Part shown: in pieces, positions 24,001 to 31,181 of the stretch
How positions within the stretch are numbered: the stretch's first letter is position 1
Layout of the letters: every line of letters begins with the position of its first letter
Assembly (NCBI GenBank): GCA_964641415.1
Contig: CAZXMW010000005.1
Location: 1-64,000, forward strand
Length of the DNA: 64,000 nt
Direction: 5' to 3'
Source of the DNA: JAHECW01 sp964641415
GTDB lineage: Bacteria > Acidobacteriota > Thermoanaerobaculia > Thermoanaerobaculales > Sulfomarinibacteraceae
The notes under the pieces: model-generated
Seen by the model: only the letters and a program-made list of their open reading frames with translations
Databases searched by the model: none
What the model was told of the DNA's origin: nothing
Program-made: the position numbers and the translations under genes

Positions 24001-25588
24001 CCACCGGATGCGGCTCGACCGGGGCCGCGACGGGGGACGGCTCGAGTACTCCACCAACGGCGGGCTCGACTGGCACGACATCCGTTCCGGGGACGGCCAG
24101 ACCGTGCCCGACGGCCCCGGACGCTTCCTCGCCGGCGGTTACACCGACACGATCGCGGCCCCCGCCAACCCGCTTTATCTCGCGGACGCCTGGTCGGGCG
24201 ACACCGCGGGCTGGGTCGATACGGTTGTCGATCTCTCCGACCTCGCCGGCCTCCGGATCCTGCTGCGCTGGCGCTTCGCCGGCGACGACACGCCGGGGGG
24301 CGACCGGGGCTGGTGGGTTGACGGTATCCGGCTGGTCGTCGATCGGGAGTGCCAGGACTGCATCCCGCCCGACCCGCCGCCGTGGCTGTGGTCGACCGCC
24401 ACCGGGGACGGTGTCGAGCTGAGCTGGCCCGAGGCCCCCGGGGCTGCGACCTATCGGCTCGATCGCCGGAGCCGGTTGTCGAGCCCCGGCGAGGAGATCG
24501 CGAGGGTCGCGGCGCCGCAGACCTTCCACCTCGACGGCGAGGTCTCGGGTGGAACGACCTACTACTACACCGTCAGAGCCGACGACGGCTGCCTGTCGGA
24601 CGAGTCGATCATGACGACGGTGACCGCCGTCGGACCGTGCACCCGGGCGCCGGCCTTCTGGGGTCTCGACGAGGTGGTCGACCGCCGCGAGCCAGGCTGC
24701 GCCCTCGACCTCGCCTGGCGGCCGGCCGAGCCGGGCTGTGCCGGCGCCGAGGTCCGGTACCGGGTGTACCGGTCGCCGACCGCCGGCTTCGAGCCCGGGC
24801 CTGAGACCCTGATTGACGACGGCGTGATCGCAACCCGCGTTCGCGATCTCGGAATCGGCGACCGCGAGCGCGTCCACTACCGCGTCCGCGCGGTCGACGC
24901 CGTCAGCGGCGCCGAAGACGCCAACCCGGTGCTCCAGACCGGTTCGACCACCGGACCCGACGAGCTTCTGTTCGAGGACTCGGTGGAGGACGGTGCGGAC
25001 GGCTGGTGGACCGGCGTCGGGTCGGGCGCCGACAGCGGCACCGAGCCGTGGCGGGTGGTCGACGACCGCGCCTTCGACGGGACGCACTCCTGGTTCTGCG
25101 CCAACGAGCCGCGGGTCAAGGATCAGGTGGTCGGCCTGATCGAGCCGGTGGAGATCACCGGGTCGACGACGGTGCTCGCCTTGTCCCACCTGTTCGATCT
25201 GGAGCCGTTCTGGGACGGCGGCCGGCTCGAGTACTCGACCGATGGCGGCGCCACGTGGCAGGACATCCTGAGGGGCGGCGGCGGCGCCGTCGGCGACAAC
25301 CCGAACCGGTTTCTTCGCGGCGGATACAGCGGGTTCGTCAGCTCCGGGACCGGCCATCCGTTCGGCGGTGAGCCGGCGTGGACCGGCTTCGTCGACGGCT
25401 GGTTCGAGACCGTTGTCGATCTCGGCGACTTCGCCGGGCTCACCGTCGCCCTGCGCTGGCGGCTCGGCTGCGACCGGTCGGACGCCCGGACCGGTTGGTG
25501 GCTCGACAACGTCCGGCTGATCCGGACCGTGGCGTGTGAGCCGATCGCGCCACCGGCTCCGCGAGCCGGTGGCGAACGCCGACCCTGA
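21026..25588 (+). CDS. Giant secreted subtilisin-like (S8) serine protease
   Basis: A 1520-residue exported protease. A signal peptide (about 1-33) precedes a propeptide-like region. The S8 catalytic domain follows, with Asp268 in NDSGVDLEHP, His296 in AHGTHTAG, the oxyanion Asn in FFSAGNTGP and Ser512 in NTGTSQACA. A proprotein-convertase-like P domain comes next (about 600-710). The rest is two copies of a module. Each has a fibronectin-III-like unit (GGTTYYYVVRA, GGTTYYYTVRA), a Cys-bearing second unit, and a jelly-roll-like unit (AWDGLRSWFVADEPGVKDQV, AFDGTHSWFCANEPRVKDQV, then GGRLEYST). No anchor or sorting motif is seen at the C-terminus. The GTG start is nine bases after the metallopeptidase gene, without a clear ribosome site. 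Likely degrades extracellular protein; the target is unknown. Confidence 0.92.
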   Translation: MATNVRFPSVANRLVSVLVVLSVAGGSGAVRAAQPVLAECDRIGTTAAVIQLVHDYGDLCLVRVVGEPPIATAHRVHPVAPVGAVGFRHWSGTTVDAGLLPDGAPIVLGLIGPLDRRWRAELEAAGIEILAPAHPHALVIRGDPAAAARVLGLETSEGLPVVVGAAVLPAEARVHRSLLPLATGWDAADRPRLRAIGWDGRPIPVETKDAAPGGLARLLDERPDIGYVEPVLGIEPHNNLAGRSELLGAEEPWSLGFVGDGVTVLHNDSGVDLEHPGLAGAIVAAAGRMEYFDTAHGTHTAGSIVGRPATPAPVNASGCGDLVPGLETASGMAPGAALVTNNIFNGGFGEIPEMMAWGAGRGAQLSNNSWGLLGQTGPEVGYSAAAAEVDAAVRDADPATSGDQPMTVFFSAGNTGPDPGTVTSPGTAKNAITVGAVQNARCGAWVPAQQPGPDPEVVVTSSGRGPSQLRIKPDLVAPGSDVMSLQSQDGYAIQLWDLGWTGPLLALNTGTSQACALATGAGALLHEILWRHGRSGLRPSPALLKAALIATADRPGDAVDSDRGWGRIALSPAPTTALPIVAFDQGETAQLATGDRWSTEIAVRSADRILELAMVWTDPPGEADADHPLVNDLDLLVTMPSGAVLRGNVFDGGWSRPDPGALRDGDNNVEVVRVEQPEVGSWTVEVVGVEVAVPPVGLDGQDFAVAAVGDVGACVDQPLPPAAVQAAPAGDNAIAVTWSPVSGATRYEVARAIRPGGRPYQVVATIGGGVTSVVDAGLSGGTTYYYVVRAEGECWSADSYEVSAAATGPCTTVPLFAGIASVTGVPSASCSLELAWSPATATCPAPVSYDVYHGSTPDFEPSETNRIVEGLDAETWLDRGLEPDREAFYLVRASHAGSGDDDGNTVRIGGRPVGPDEAYLDPITAEFLHTWNRLPGSAVDPGSEPWRRTEDDAWDGLRSWFVADEPGVKDQVLELREPIPLVEGQPPRLEFHHRMRLDRGRDGGRLEYSTNGGLDWHDIRSGDGQTVPDGPGRFLAGGYTDTIAAPANPLYLADAWSGDTAGWVDTVVDLSDLAGLRILLRWRFAGDDTPGGDRGWWVDGIRLVVDRECQDCIPPDPPPWLWSTATGDGVELSWPEAPGAATYRLDRRSRLSSPGEEIARVAAPQTFHLDGEVSGGTTYYYTVRADDGCLSDESIMTTVTAVGPCTRAPAFWGLDEVVDRREPGCALDLAWRPAEPGCAGAEVRYRVYRSPTAGFEPGPETLIDDGVIATRVRDLGIGDRERVHYRVRAVDAVSGAEDANPVLQTGSTTGPDELLFEDSVEDGADGWWTGVGSGADSGTEPWRVVDDRAFDGTHSWFCANEPRVKDQVVGLIEPVEITGSTTVLALSHLFDLEPFWDGGRLEYSTDGGATWQDILRGGGGAVGDNPNRFLRGGYSGFVSSGTGHPFGGEPAWTGFVDGWFETVVDLGDFAGLTVALRWRLGCDRSDARTGWWLDNVRLIRTVACEPIAPPAPRAGGERRP

Positions 25589-25753
25589 TCCGGGGTTGGC
25601 GCCGGCAGCGAGGTGCGAGTGTCCCAGAACGGCACATGTCTCGCGGCTCGGCCGGCGCGGCTGCCGGCCGTGATTGGCATGGGCCTTGCTGGTTCCGTGG
25701 TCGACGGCCGCGGTAGATAGAGCACGGCGGCCGGAGGGCGGGAAGGTCGAGAG

Positions 25754-26143
25754 ATGAGTCGAACACACACCGGCGATGTCTACTCCACCAGCGGCGGGCT
25801 CGAGATCTCCCAGTGCGTCTGGTGCCGGCACCGATCCCAGGACGGGCGGCGGTGTCGCGCGTTTCCCGACGGTATCCCTGCAGCGATTCTCGGCAACCGC
25901 CACGACCACCGCTCACCGTACGACAATGACCGGGGTATCCGCTTCGAGCCGGAGATGGTGGAGATCGAGTTCGTCGACGTCGACCATCAAGCGAAGGACG
26001 CCCCGCTCAGCGTAGAGCTCGCCCTCGCCGCGGCGCGTTCGCGAGCCGAACGGACCCGAGGAAGCGCGGCCGAAGATGTCAATGACGACGCGTGCGAGCT
26101 CGTCATCGACGCCGAGGCGCTCGATCTCGCTGAGACGGGCTGA
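25754..26143 (+). CDS. Conserved small protein with CxxC-C motif
   Basis: A 129-residue protein of unknown function. Residues 22-62 hold a recognisable conserved pattern: CVWCRHRSQDGRRCRAFPDG followed by IP, a spaced His-Asp-His, PYDNDRGIRFEP. Proteins with this CxxC...C-x-A-F-P-x-G-I-P...H...D-x-G-x-x-F/Y pattern are scattered through bacteria, and the three Cys plus His suggest a small metal site. The remaining C-terminal part is acidic and shows no motif. The gene has its own 165-base upstream region and is followed by about 100 bases before the next gene, so it appears monocistronic. Confidence 0.7.
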   Translation: MSRTHTGDVYSTSGGLEISQCVWCRHRSQDGRRCRAFPDGIPAAILGNRHDHRSPYDNDRGIRFEPEMVEIEFVDVDHQAKDAPLSVELALAAARSRAERTRGSAAEDVNDDACELVIDAEALDLAETG

Positions 26144-26248
26144 CCGGCGAGTCGCCGTCTGGCGCCGATTCGGCCCTCGGCTGCTCTGCGCAAATCGTTC
26201 GGCCTCCGAATGATACAATCGAGATGTCCGGAGCGCAGGAGGGCCGCC

Positions 26249-27100
26249 ATGAGCCGAGCAGCGCGTGTTCTGACGATCACTGTCTTGGTGTGCGGGCCGA
26301 TCATGGCCCAGGATGGCCGGTTGGGCGACGTCGCAGGGTCGATCACTCTCGATCCGAATGCGGTGGTCGAGAAGCAGGGTGTGGTCGAGGATCCCCGAAC
26401 CGCGCTGAAGGCCGACAGCGATCTGCTCGGTGAGATTCTTGCCGGGTGCTCGGCCCGGGCGGACCGGCTTGACGAGCTCATCAACGAGGCGCGTGAGACC
26501 TTTCTGACCGAGGACAGCGACATCCCGGTTCGCCTGCGCGACTCCTCGCTCGAGCTCGAGACGGCGATCCGGGAGATCGAGCTTCTGCGCCTGACCGGGA
26601 TCTTGAGCGAGCCGCTGACGGCCGCCCGCCGTGCGGCCGAGGTCTGTGACGAAACGACACGAAGCGTGCGAACCGAGCTCGCTCGCGGCGGAATCGCCTT
26701 CCGTGAAGCCAATGAAAAGGTCGCTCGCTGCCGCGGCCTGCTCGACGATGCCGCGGCCCTGCTCGCGGACGCCACGACCACCGACGAAGCGGCGGGCAAC
26801 GGCGCTGCCGAAGAGGAGCAGGAATCGCCCCGGACGGCGGCAACGTCGCCCGATGACGTCATCGCGGAGCTCTGTGAGGCCCGGCGGTCCGAAGGCGAGG
26901 CGGCGGTCGAGGACTGTCGGGGGCGGCAGTACCGTGCCCTGGCGGCCATCGAGTCGCGCACCGCAGAGTACGAGATGCTCGACGAGCTGAGCTTCGCGGG
27001 TGTGCGCAGTCTGTGCGCGACCGTCCACCTGCGGGACTTCGTCGCCCGCAACGAGTGCGAGATCGAGAAGATGACGGCGCTTCGGCTCGAGCTCGAGTGA
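26249..27100 (+). CDS. Exported helical protein of unknown function
   Basis: A 283-residue protein. The ATG at 26249 is preferred to an upstream in-frame start because AGGAGGG lies six bases before it and it begins a clean signal peptide (MSRAARVLTITVLVCGPIMA). The mature protein is almost entirely helical and acidic, with heptad-like stretches (VRLRDSSLELETAIREIELL) and six or more Cys, which could form disulfides in the periplasm. No family recognised. It converges on the O-antigen ligase gene with 11 bases between stops and no visible terminator hairpin. Confidence 0.65.
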   Translation: MSRAARVLTITVLVCGPIMAQDGRLGDVAGSITLDPNAVVEKQGVVEDPRTALKADSDLLGEILAGCSARADRLDELINEARETFLTEDSDIPVRLRDSSLELETAIREIELLRLTGILSEPLTAARRAAEVCDETTRSVRTELARGGIAFREANEKVARCRGLLDDAAALLADATTTDEAAGNGAAEEEQESPRTAATSPDDVIAELCEARRSEGEAAVEDCRGRQYRALAAIESRTAEYEMLDELSFAGVRSLCATVHLRDFVARNECEIEKMTALRLELE

Positions 27101-27111
27101 CGGTTGGTCGG

Positions 27112-28926
27112 TCAGGGTTGACCGGGCGCTTGGCGGCGAACCGGCGGGACGACGATCTCGGTCACAGCTCGTCGCAGATCGTCATCCGCGATGAGCTCGA
27201 GCAGAGCCGGGTTGGTCCGGCACACCCTCGCCAGATGGACGATCGCCTCGCCGCGTAGATTGCGTGCGTCGAGCCGGTTGCCGGTGTCGCGGCGTCTGCG
27301 ATCCTGGTCGGCCAGCGCGAGTCCGAGACCGAACTCGGCTTCCTCGTGGGGCCACAGCCCCATGGCTCGACGGAATGCGGTCTCGGCGCCGACGCCGTCG
27401 CCGCGCGCCATCCTGGCCTGACCGACCATTCGCCACAGCCACGGTTGGGCGCTCGCCAGCGGCTCGATCCGCGCCAGGATCTGACCTTCCACGGCGGCTG
27501 CGTGGGTCGCCCGGCGGCTCGGCTCGAGCCGCTCGATGGTGGCGAGCGCGTGCCCCAGGCCACCCCGCCAGAGATTGACGATCAGCTTGTGAAGCTGCCA
27601 GTAGACGCCGGCCAGTACCAGTGCGATGGCAACCGCGACGCCGACCCGGCGGCGCCAGGCAGCCGGCTCGACGACGATCTCCCGGCCGCCGGACAGCAGG
27701 CGGCCGAGCACGAGGACCGTCGGCACGAGCCCGACCGCGAGATGGGTCGGGAAGTGAAACAGGAGGAAGGGCAGAAATGCGGCCACCGCAAGAGCGGGCA
27801 GCGGGTCGCCGCGCGGTTTGGCCCGGAGCAGCGCGGCCGCCAAGGCGGCCATCCAGAGCAGTCCCAGAACGCCGAGCTCGGCGGTCATTTGCAGCGGGTC
27901 GCAGTGGGCGAACCGGAAGTGGGTGGCGAACTCGGCGCGGTTGCCCACCGCGCCGGTTCGGTCCAAGAAGGCGAGTCGGCTCGGGTAGAAGGAGTGGGTG
28001 AAGTTGGCGGCGCCGGTTCCGATCAGCGGTCGGCCGCGGACCATCTCGCCGGCGGCGGTCCAGCCGTCGCTGCGGGCCGACAGCAGGAAGTACCAGTCAC
28101 CCATCTCGAGCCTTCTGATCTGCCGCCGAATCCGGTCGTCGAGCCCGGTGGCGAGCCCGACGGCGATCAGCGCCAGGACGGTGGCTGCGGCCACCACCCA
28201 CAGCCGGCGCGATCGTCGCTGAACCAGCCAGAGACCCCAGACCAACACGACCGCAACCAGCGCAGTCATGGTCTGGGACACGACCGCCGCTCCGGTCAGC
28301 AGCACGGCGAGGAAGTGTCGGAAGCGCCTCTCGCCGGGTGAGCACTCCGGTGCGGCCAGCACCAGCGGGAGCAGCAGAACGGCAGCCGCCGCGAGGTCGG
28401 CCGGGTTACCGGTGAGCCCGGTGAGCGCGAGGCGCCCGGTGGGTCCGCTGAGTCCGATCGCGAACACCGCAGCGCCGGCCGCCTGGGCGAACATCACCAG
28501 TGCCGACACTGCGGCGCCGATAGCCGCAGCGTCGACCAGCCGGCGGTGCTCCGGGCCCCCGGTGGTTGCGAGCCAGAGCGCTCCGGACACCCAGATCGCC
28601 GACGACAAGGCGGCGTCGAGGGCGAGGCGCGGACTGCCGCTCCACAGCATTGACAGCGCCTGCAGGACGGGCAGGGCGAGCAGCACAAGGGCAGCGGGCG
28701 ACCAGCGCAGCGTCAGCCGCCCACGGGCGAAGCCGGCGGCGGCGCTGAGCCCGACGACGGCCAGCAGCGCGGACAGCGCGACAACTTCCTTGGGCGCTCG
28801 AAACGGACTCGCCGCACCGGGCAGCACCACGATCTCGACGAGCAGAAAGGCCGCCGCGAGCAGCCACACGCTTTTCCTCACGGTCGCCGGTGTCGGCGGG
28901 GGAGTCGCTCGCTGTTTCCGTGCCAC
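27112..28926 (-). CDS. O-antigen ligase family (Wzy_C) membrane protein
   Basis: A 604-residue polytopic inner-membrane protein with about a dozen helices, a Wzy_C domain and a C-terminal soluble part. The ligase signature is visible as SARSDGWTAAGEMVRGRPLIGTGAANF between about residues 270 and 300, the large periplasmic loop with conserved Arg and Gly. The C-terminal 150 residues are TPR-like (WRMVGQARMARGDGVGAETA). Members ligate O-antigen or another undecaprenyl-linked glycan to lipid A, a protein or another acceptor. The start is a GTG at 28926; a longer frame runs upstream but lacks membrane character. It is divergent from the POT transporter and part of a wider 27-36 kb stretch of glycan genes. 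Confidence 0.85.
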   Translation of the reverse strand: MARKQRATPPPTPATVRKSVWLLAAAFLLVEIVVLPGAASPFRAPKEVVALSALLAVVGLSAAAGFARGRLTLRWSPAALVLLALPVLQALSMLWSGSPRLALDAALSSAIWVSGALWLATTGGPEHRRLVDAAAIGAAVSALVMFAQAAGAAVFAIGLSGPTGRLALTGLTGNPADLAAAAVLLLPLVLAAPECSPGERRFRHFLAVLLTGAAVVSQTMTALVAVVLVWGLWLVQRRSRRLWVVAAATVLALIAVGLATGLDDRIRRQIRRLEMGDWYFLLSARSDGWTAAGEMVRGRPLIGTGAANFTHSFYPSRLAFLDRTGAVGNRAEFATHFRFAHCDPLQMTAELGVLGLLWMAALAAALLRAKPRGDPLPALAVAAFLPFLLFHFPTHLAVGLVPTVLVLGRLLSGGREIVVEPAAWRRRVGVAVAIALVLAGVYWQLHKLIVNLWRGGLGHALATIERLEPSRRATHAAAVEGQILARIEPLASAQPWLWRMVGQARMARGDGVGAETAFRRAMGLWPHEEAEFGLGLALADQDRRRRDTGNRLDARNLRGEAIVHLARVCRTNPALLELIADDDLRRAVTEIVVPPVRRQAPGQP

Positions 28927-29039
28927 GGCGAGATGGTACCGGAAACCGCGCGCACGGTGTGAGCGCGGCCGGTCGCGATGCCCGATGACCCGAGCTCGCC
29001 TCACGATTTCGTTTCCGACCCGAGCTGCGATAGGATGCC

Positions 29040-29063
29040 GCGGGCCCGCCTCGGCGGGCCCGC
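29040..29063 (+). promoter_or_regulatory. Perfect GC palindrome in leader of POT transporter
   Basis: GCGGGCCCGCC, two bases, then GGCGGGCCCGC: an 11-bp perfect hairpin 29 bases before the start codon, downstream of a TAGGAT (29031-29036) that may be a -10 box. No T tract follows, so it is more likely a leader structure or protein site than a terminator. Confidence 0.55.
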
Positions 29064-29091
29064 GACTCGATGCGCTCGGAAGGAGACTCAC

Positions 29092-31047
29092 ATGGCGTTC
29101 GGACACCCGAAGGGACTCTTCCCGCTGTTCTTCACCGAGATGTGGGAGCGACTGGCCTTCTACACCATGGTCGGCATCCTGCTCCTGTACACCATCGATG
29201 CGGAACGCGGGGGCCTCGGGTTGCCGCGGGCGCAGGGCAACGAGATCTACGGGCTGTACCTGGCGTTCGTCTACTTCACGCCGTTTCTCGGCGGCATGAT
29301 CGCCGACCGCTACCTCGGGTACCGTCGATCGGTGGCGATCGGCGGGCTGCTCATGGCGAGCGGACTGTTCATGATGGGCATCCCGGGCTACACCTTCTTC
29401 GTCATGGGCCTGATCGGCCTCATCGTCGGCAACGGCTTCTTCAAGCCCAACATCTCGGTGATGGTCGGCAACCTGTACGAGCCCGGTGACCCGAAGCGCG
29501 ACTCGGGCTTCAACATCTTCTACATGGGGATCAACGTCGGCGCTCTCGCGGCGACGCTCATCGTCGCCCCGATCGTGCGGAACTACTTCGGCTGGCTGTG
29601 GACCTTCCGTGCCGCCGGCATCGGCGTGCTGTTCGCGGTGGTGCTGCTGGCGATCTTCTGGCGGTCCCTGGCCAATGCCGACCGGCAGCCCGAGCGGAGC
29701 GCAGGCGACACCTCGATGGGCGAGATCTTCGGCAAGATCCTGGCGCCGGCGTTCATCGTCGGGTTCATCGGCTACTTCGCCGCCAAGCAGTTCGAGATGC
29801 AGCTGGTCCGGCCGTCGGACTTCGGTTTCCTGGTCGGGATGATCCCGGTGGTCATCTTCTTCGTCCGGCTCGGGCTCACCGCCAATGAGGAGGAGCGCCC
29901 CGGGCTGCTCGCCCTGCTGCCGATCTTCGTCGCCGGCGGCGCCTTCTTCATGATCCTCCACCTCAACGGCAGCGCCATGACCCAGTGGGCGCGCGACTAC
30001 ACCGACCGCAGGCCGGGGGTCGCCGCCAGCGTCCCGCTGATCGGGCAGATTCAGCAGGATGCCCTGCCCAGCTACTACCTCAACGCCGGTCAGGACGTGC
30101 CCCGGCCCCATCCCGACAGCCTGCTCGTGGTGGCCTCGTCGGAGATCGCCAACCAGTTCGGTCAGAGCCGGATGCGGGAGAGCGCGGTGGCGACCCTGGA
30201 CGGCTTCGCCGGCATCTCCGTCGTGCGGGTCGGACCGAAGGGCTCGGGTCAGGACCTCGACTCCGCCTGGCTGGACCGGGCGGTCAAGGTCTACCCCGAC
30301 GACGAGGTCAATGTCCGGACCGAAACCGGTTCCCACGGCGAGAAAATCACCACCGTCGCGCTCGGTGACGGTGCGGTGCCGACCGGCCAGGTCGTGCTGC
30401 TCAGGGAGCTCTCGGACGGCGTCCGGATCCCGGTGTTCGTCGTCGACGAGGCGACCAGGGATGCCATCTACGGTGGCTTCATCGCGCGCTACGGCCGCCC
30501 GCCCGACTACTTGCCTCCAGGTCGCTTCCTGCAGGTCGTCAACGCCGAGGTCTACCAGAGCTGGAACCCGTTCTGGGTCATCTTCCTGACCCCGGTCGTG
30601 GTCTGGTTCTTCGGCTGGAGGCTCAAGCTCGGCAAGCCGGTACCGACCGCTCACAAGCTGCTCTACGGCATGCTGCTGACCACCGCCGCGCTGCTCATCA
30701 TGGCGGTCGCGGGGTCCCAGACGGACGCCGGTGCGGTCAAGGTGGCCGGGTTGTGGATGGCGATCTTCTACCTGGTGATCACCCTCGGCGAGCTCTGTCT
30801 GTCACCGATCGGGCTGTCGTTGGTGACCAAGCTCGCGCCGCCCCGGCTGGTCGGTCTCGCGATGGGCGGATGGTTCCTGGCGACCTCGATCGGCAACAAG
30901 TTCTCGGGCTTTCTGGGTGCGGTCCAGAATCACATGGAGCCCATGTGGTTCTTCGTATTCCTGGCCGGGCTGGCGGCCGTGGTGGCGACCTTCATCTTTC
31001 TCGTGCTGCCCAGGCTCGACCGCGCAATCAAGAAGTACGGAGCATAG
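29092..31047 (+). CDS. POT-family proton-dependent peptide transporter with large loop insert
   Basis: Major-facilitator protein of the POT/PTR2 family, 651 residues, expected to import di- and tripeptides with protons. It begins with FFTEMWERLAFYTMVGILLLY, containing the ExxER motif of helix 1 used in proton coupling. Downstream are GGMIADRYLGYRRSVAIGG and FKPNISVMVGNLYEPGDPKRD, the two standard POT signatures. Unusually, about 195 residues (roughly 297-493) between helices carry a soluble domain with SSEIANQFGQSRM and VALGDGAVPTGQVVLLREL, absent from typical 450-500-residue bacterial POTs. The ATG at 29092 has GGAAGGAG eight bases before it. It lies among glycan genes but shows no overlap with them. 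Confidence 0.92.
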   Translation: MAFGHPKGLFPLFFTEMWERLAFYTMVGILLLYTIDAERGGLGLPRAQGNEIYGLYLAFVYFTPFLGGMIADRYLGYRRSVAIGGLLMASGLFMMGIPGYTFFVMGLIGLIVGNGFFKPNISVMVGNLYEPGDPKRDSGFNIFYMGINVGALAATLIVAPIVRNYFGWLWTFRAAGIGVLFAVVLLAIFWRSLANADRQPERSAGDTSMGEIFGKILAPAFIVGFIGYFAAKQFEMQLVRPSDFGFLVGMIPVVIFFVRLGLTANEEERPGLLALLPIFVAGGAFFMILHLNGSAMTQWARDYTDRRPGVAASVPLIGQIQQDALPSYYLNAGQDVPRPHPDSLLVVASSEIANQFGQSRMRESAVATLDGFAGISVVRVGPKGSGQDLDSAWLDRAVKVYPDDEVNVRTETGSHGEKITTVALGDGAVPTGQVVLLRELSDGVRIPVFVVDEATRDAIYGGFIARYGRPPDYLPPGRFLQVVNAEVYQSWNPFWVIFLTPVVVWFFGWRLKLGKPVPTAHKLLYGMLLTTAALLIMAVAGSQTDAGAVKVAGLWMAIFYLVITLGELCLSPIGLSLVTKLAPPRLVGLAMGGWFLATSIGNKFSGFLGAVQNHMEPMWFFVFLAGLAAVVATFIFLVLPRLDRAIKKYGA

Positions 31048-31048
31048 T

Positions 31049-31150
31049 GTTGAGTTTTGAGTGTTTAGTTTTTAGTTCCATCGCACATGAGTCCTTTCGC
31101 GGTGGAATCACGCTGCGATGGAAACTCAAAACTAAACACTAAAAACTGAG
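31049..31150. repeat. Imperfect inverted repeat (about 36-bp arms) after POT gene
   Basis: The left arm 31049-31085 (AT-rich, TTTGAGTGTTTAGTTTTTAG core, ending TTCCATCGCA) pairs with the right arm 31113-31150 (TGCGATGGAA ... AACTAAACACTAAAAACTGA) around a 27-base loop. It begins one base after the transporter stop and may act as a terminator or a REP-like element. Its base composition is far more AT-rich than the genes. Confidence 0.8.
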
Positions 31151-31181
31151 AACTGAGAACTGAGAACTGAGAACTGAGAAC
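31145..31181 (+). repeat. 7-bp tandem repeat, GAACTGA type
   Basis: Five near-perfect GAACTGA units ending at the stop codon of the LmbE-GT2 gene. Closely related to the GAATTGA repeat at 13678-13701. Confidence 0.85.

Noticed and set aside
22559..25909. 1116-codon minus-strand frame opposite the S8 protease
   Set aside because: Shadow of a well-supported protease. The composition is Arg/Gly/Asp-rich without motifs.
27112..30654. A single 1180-codon minus-strand frame across the O-antigen ligase and the POT transporter
   Set aside because: Only the part after the GTG at 28926 has membrane-protein character. The rest is the antisense of the POT gene and is rich in Asp, His and Arg, typical of a shadow frame.
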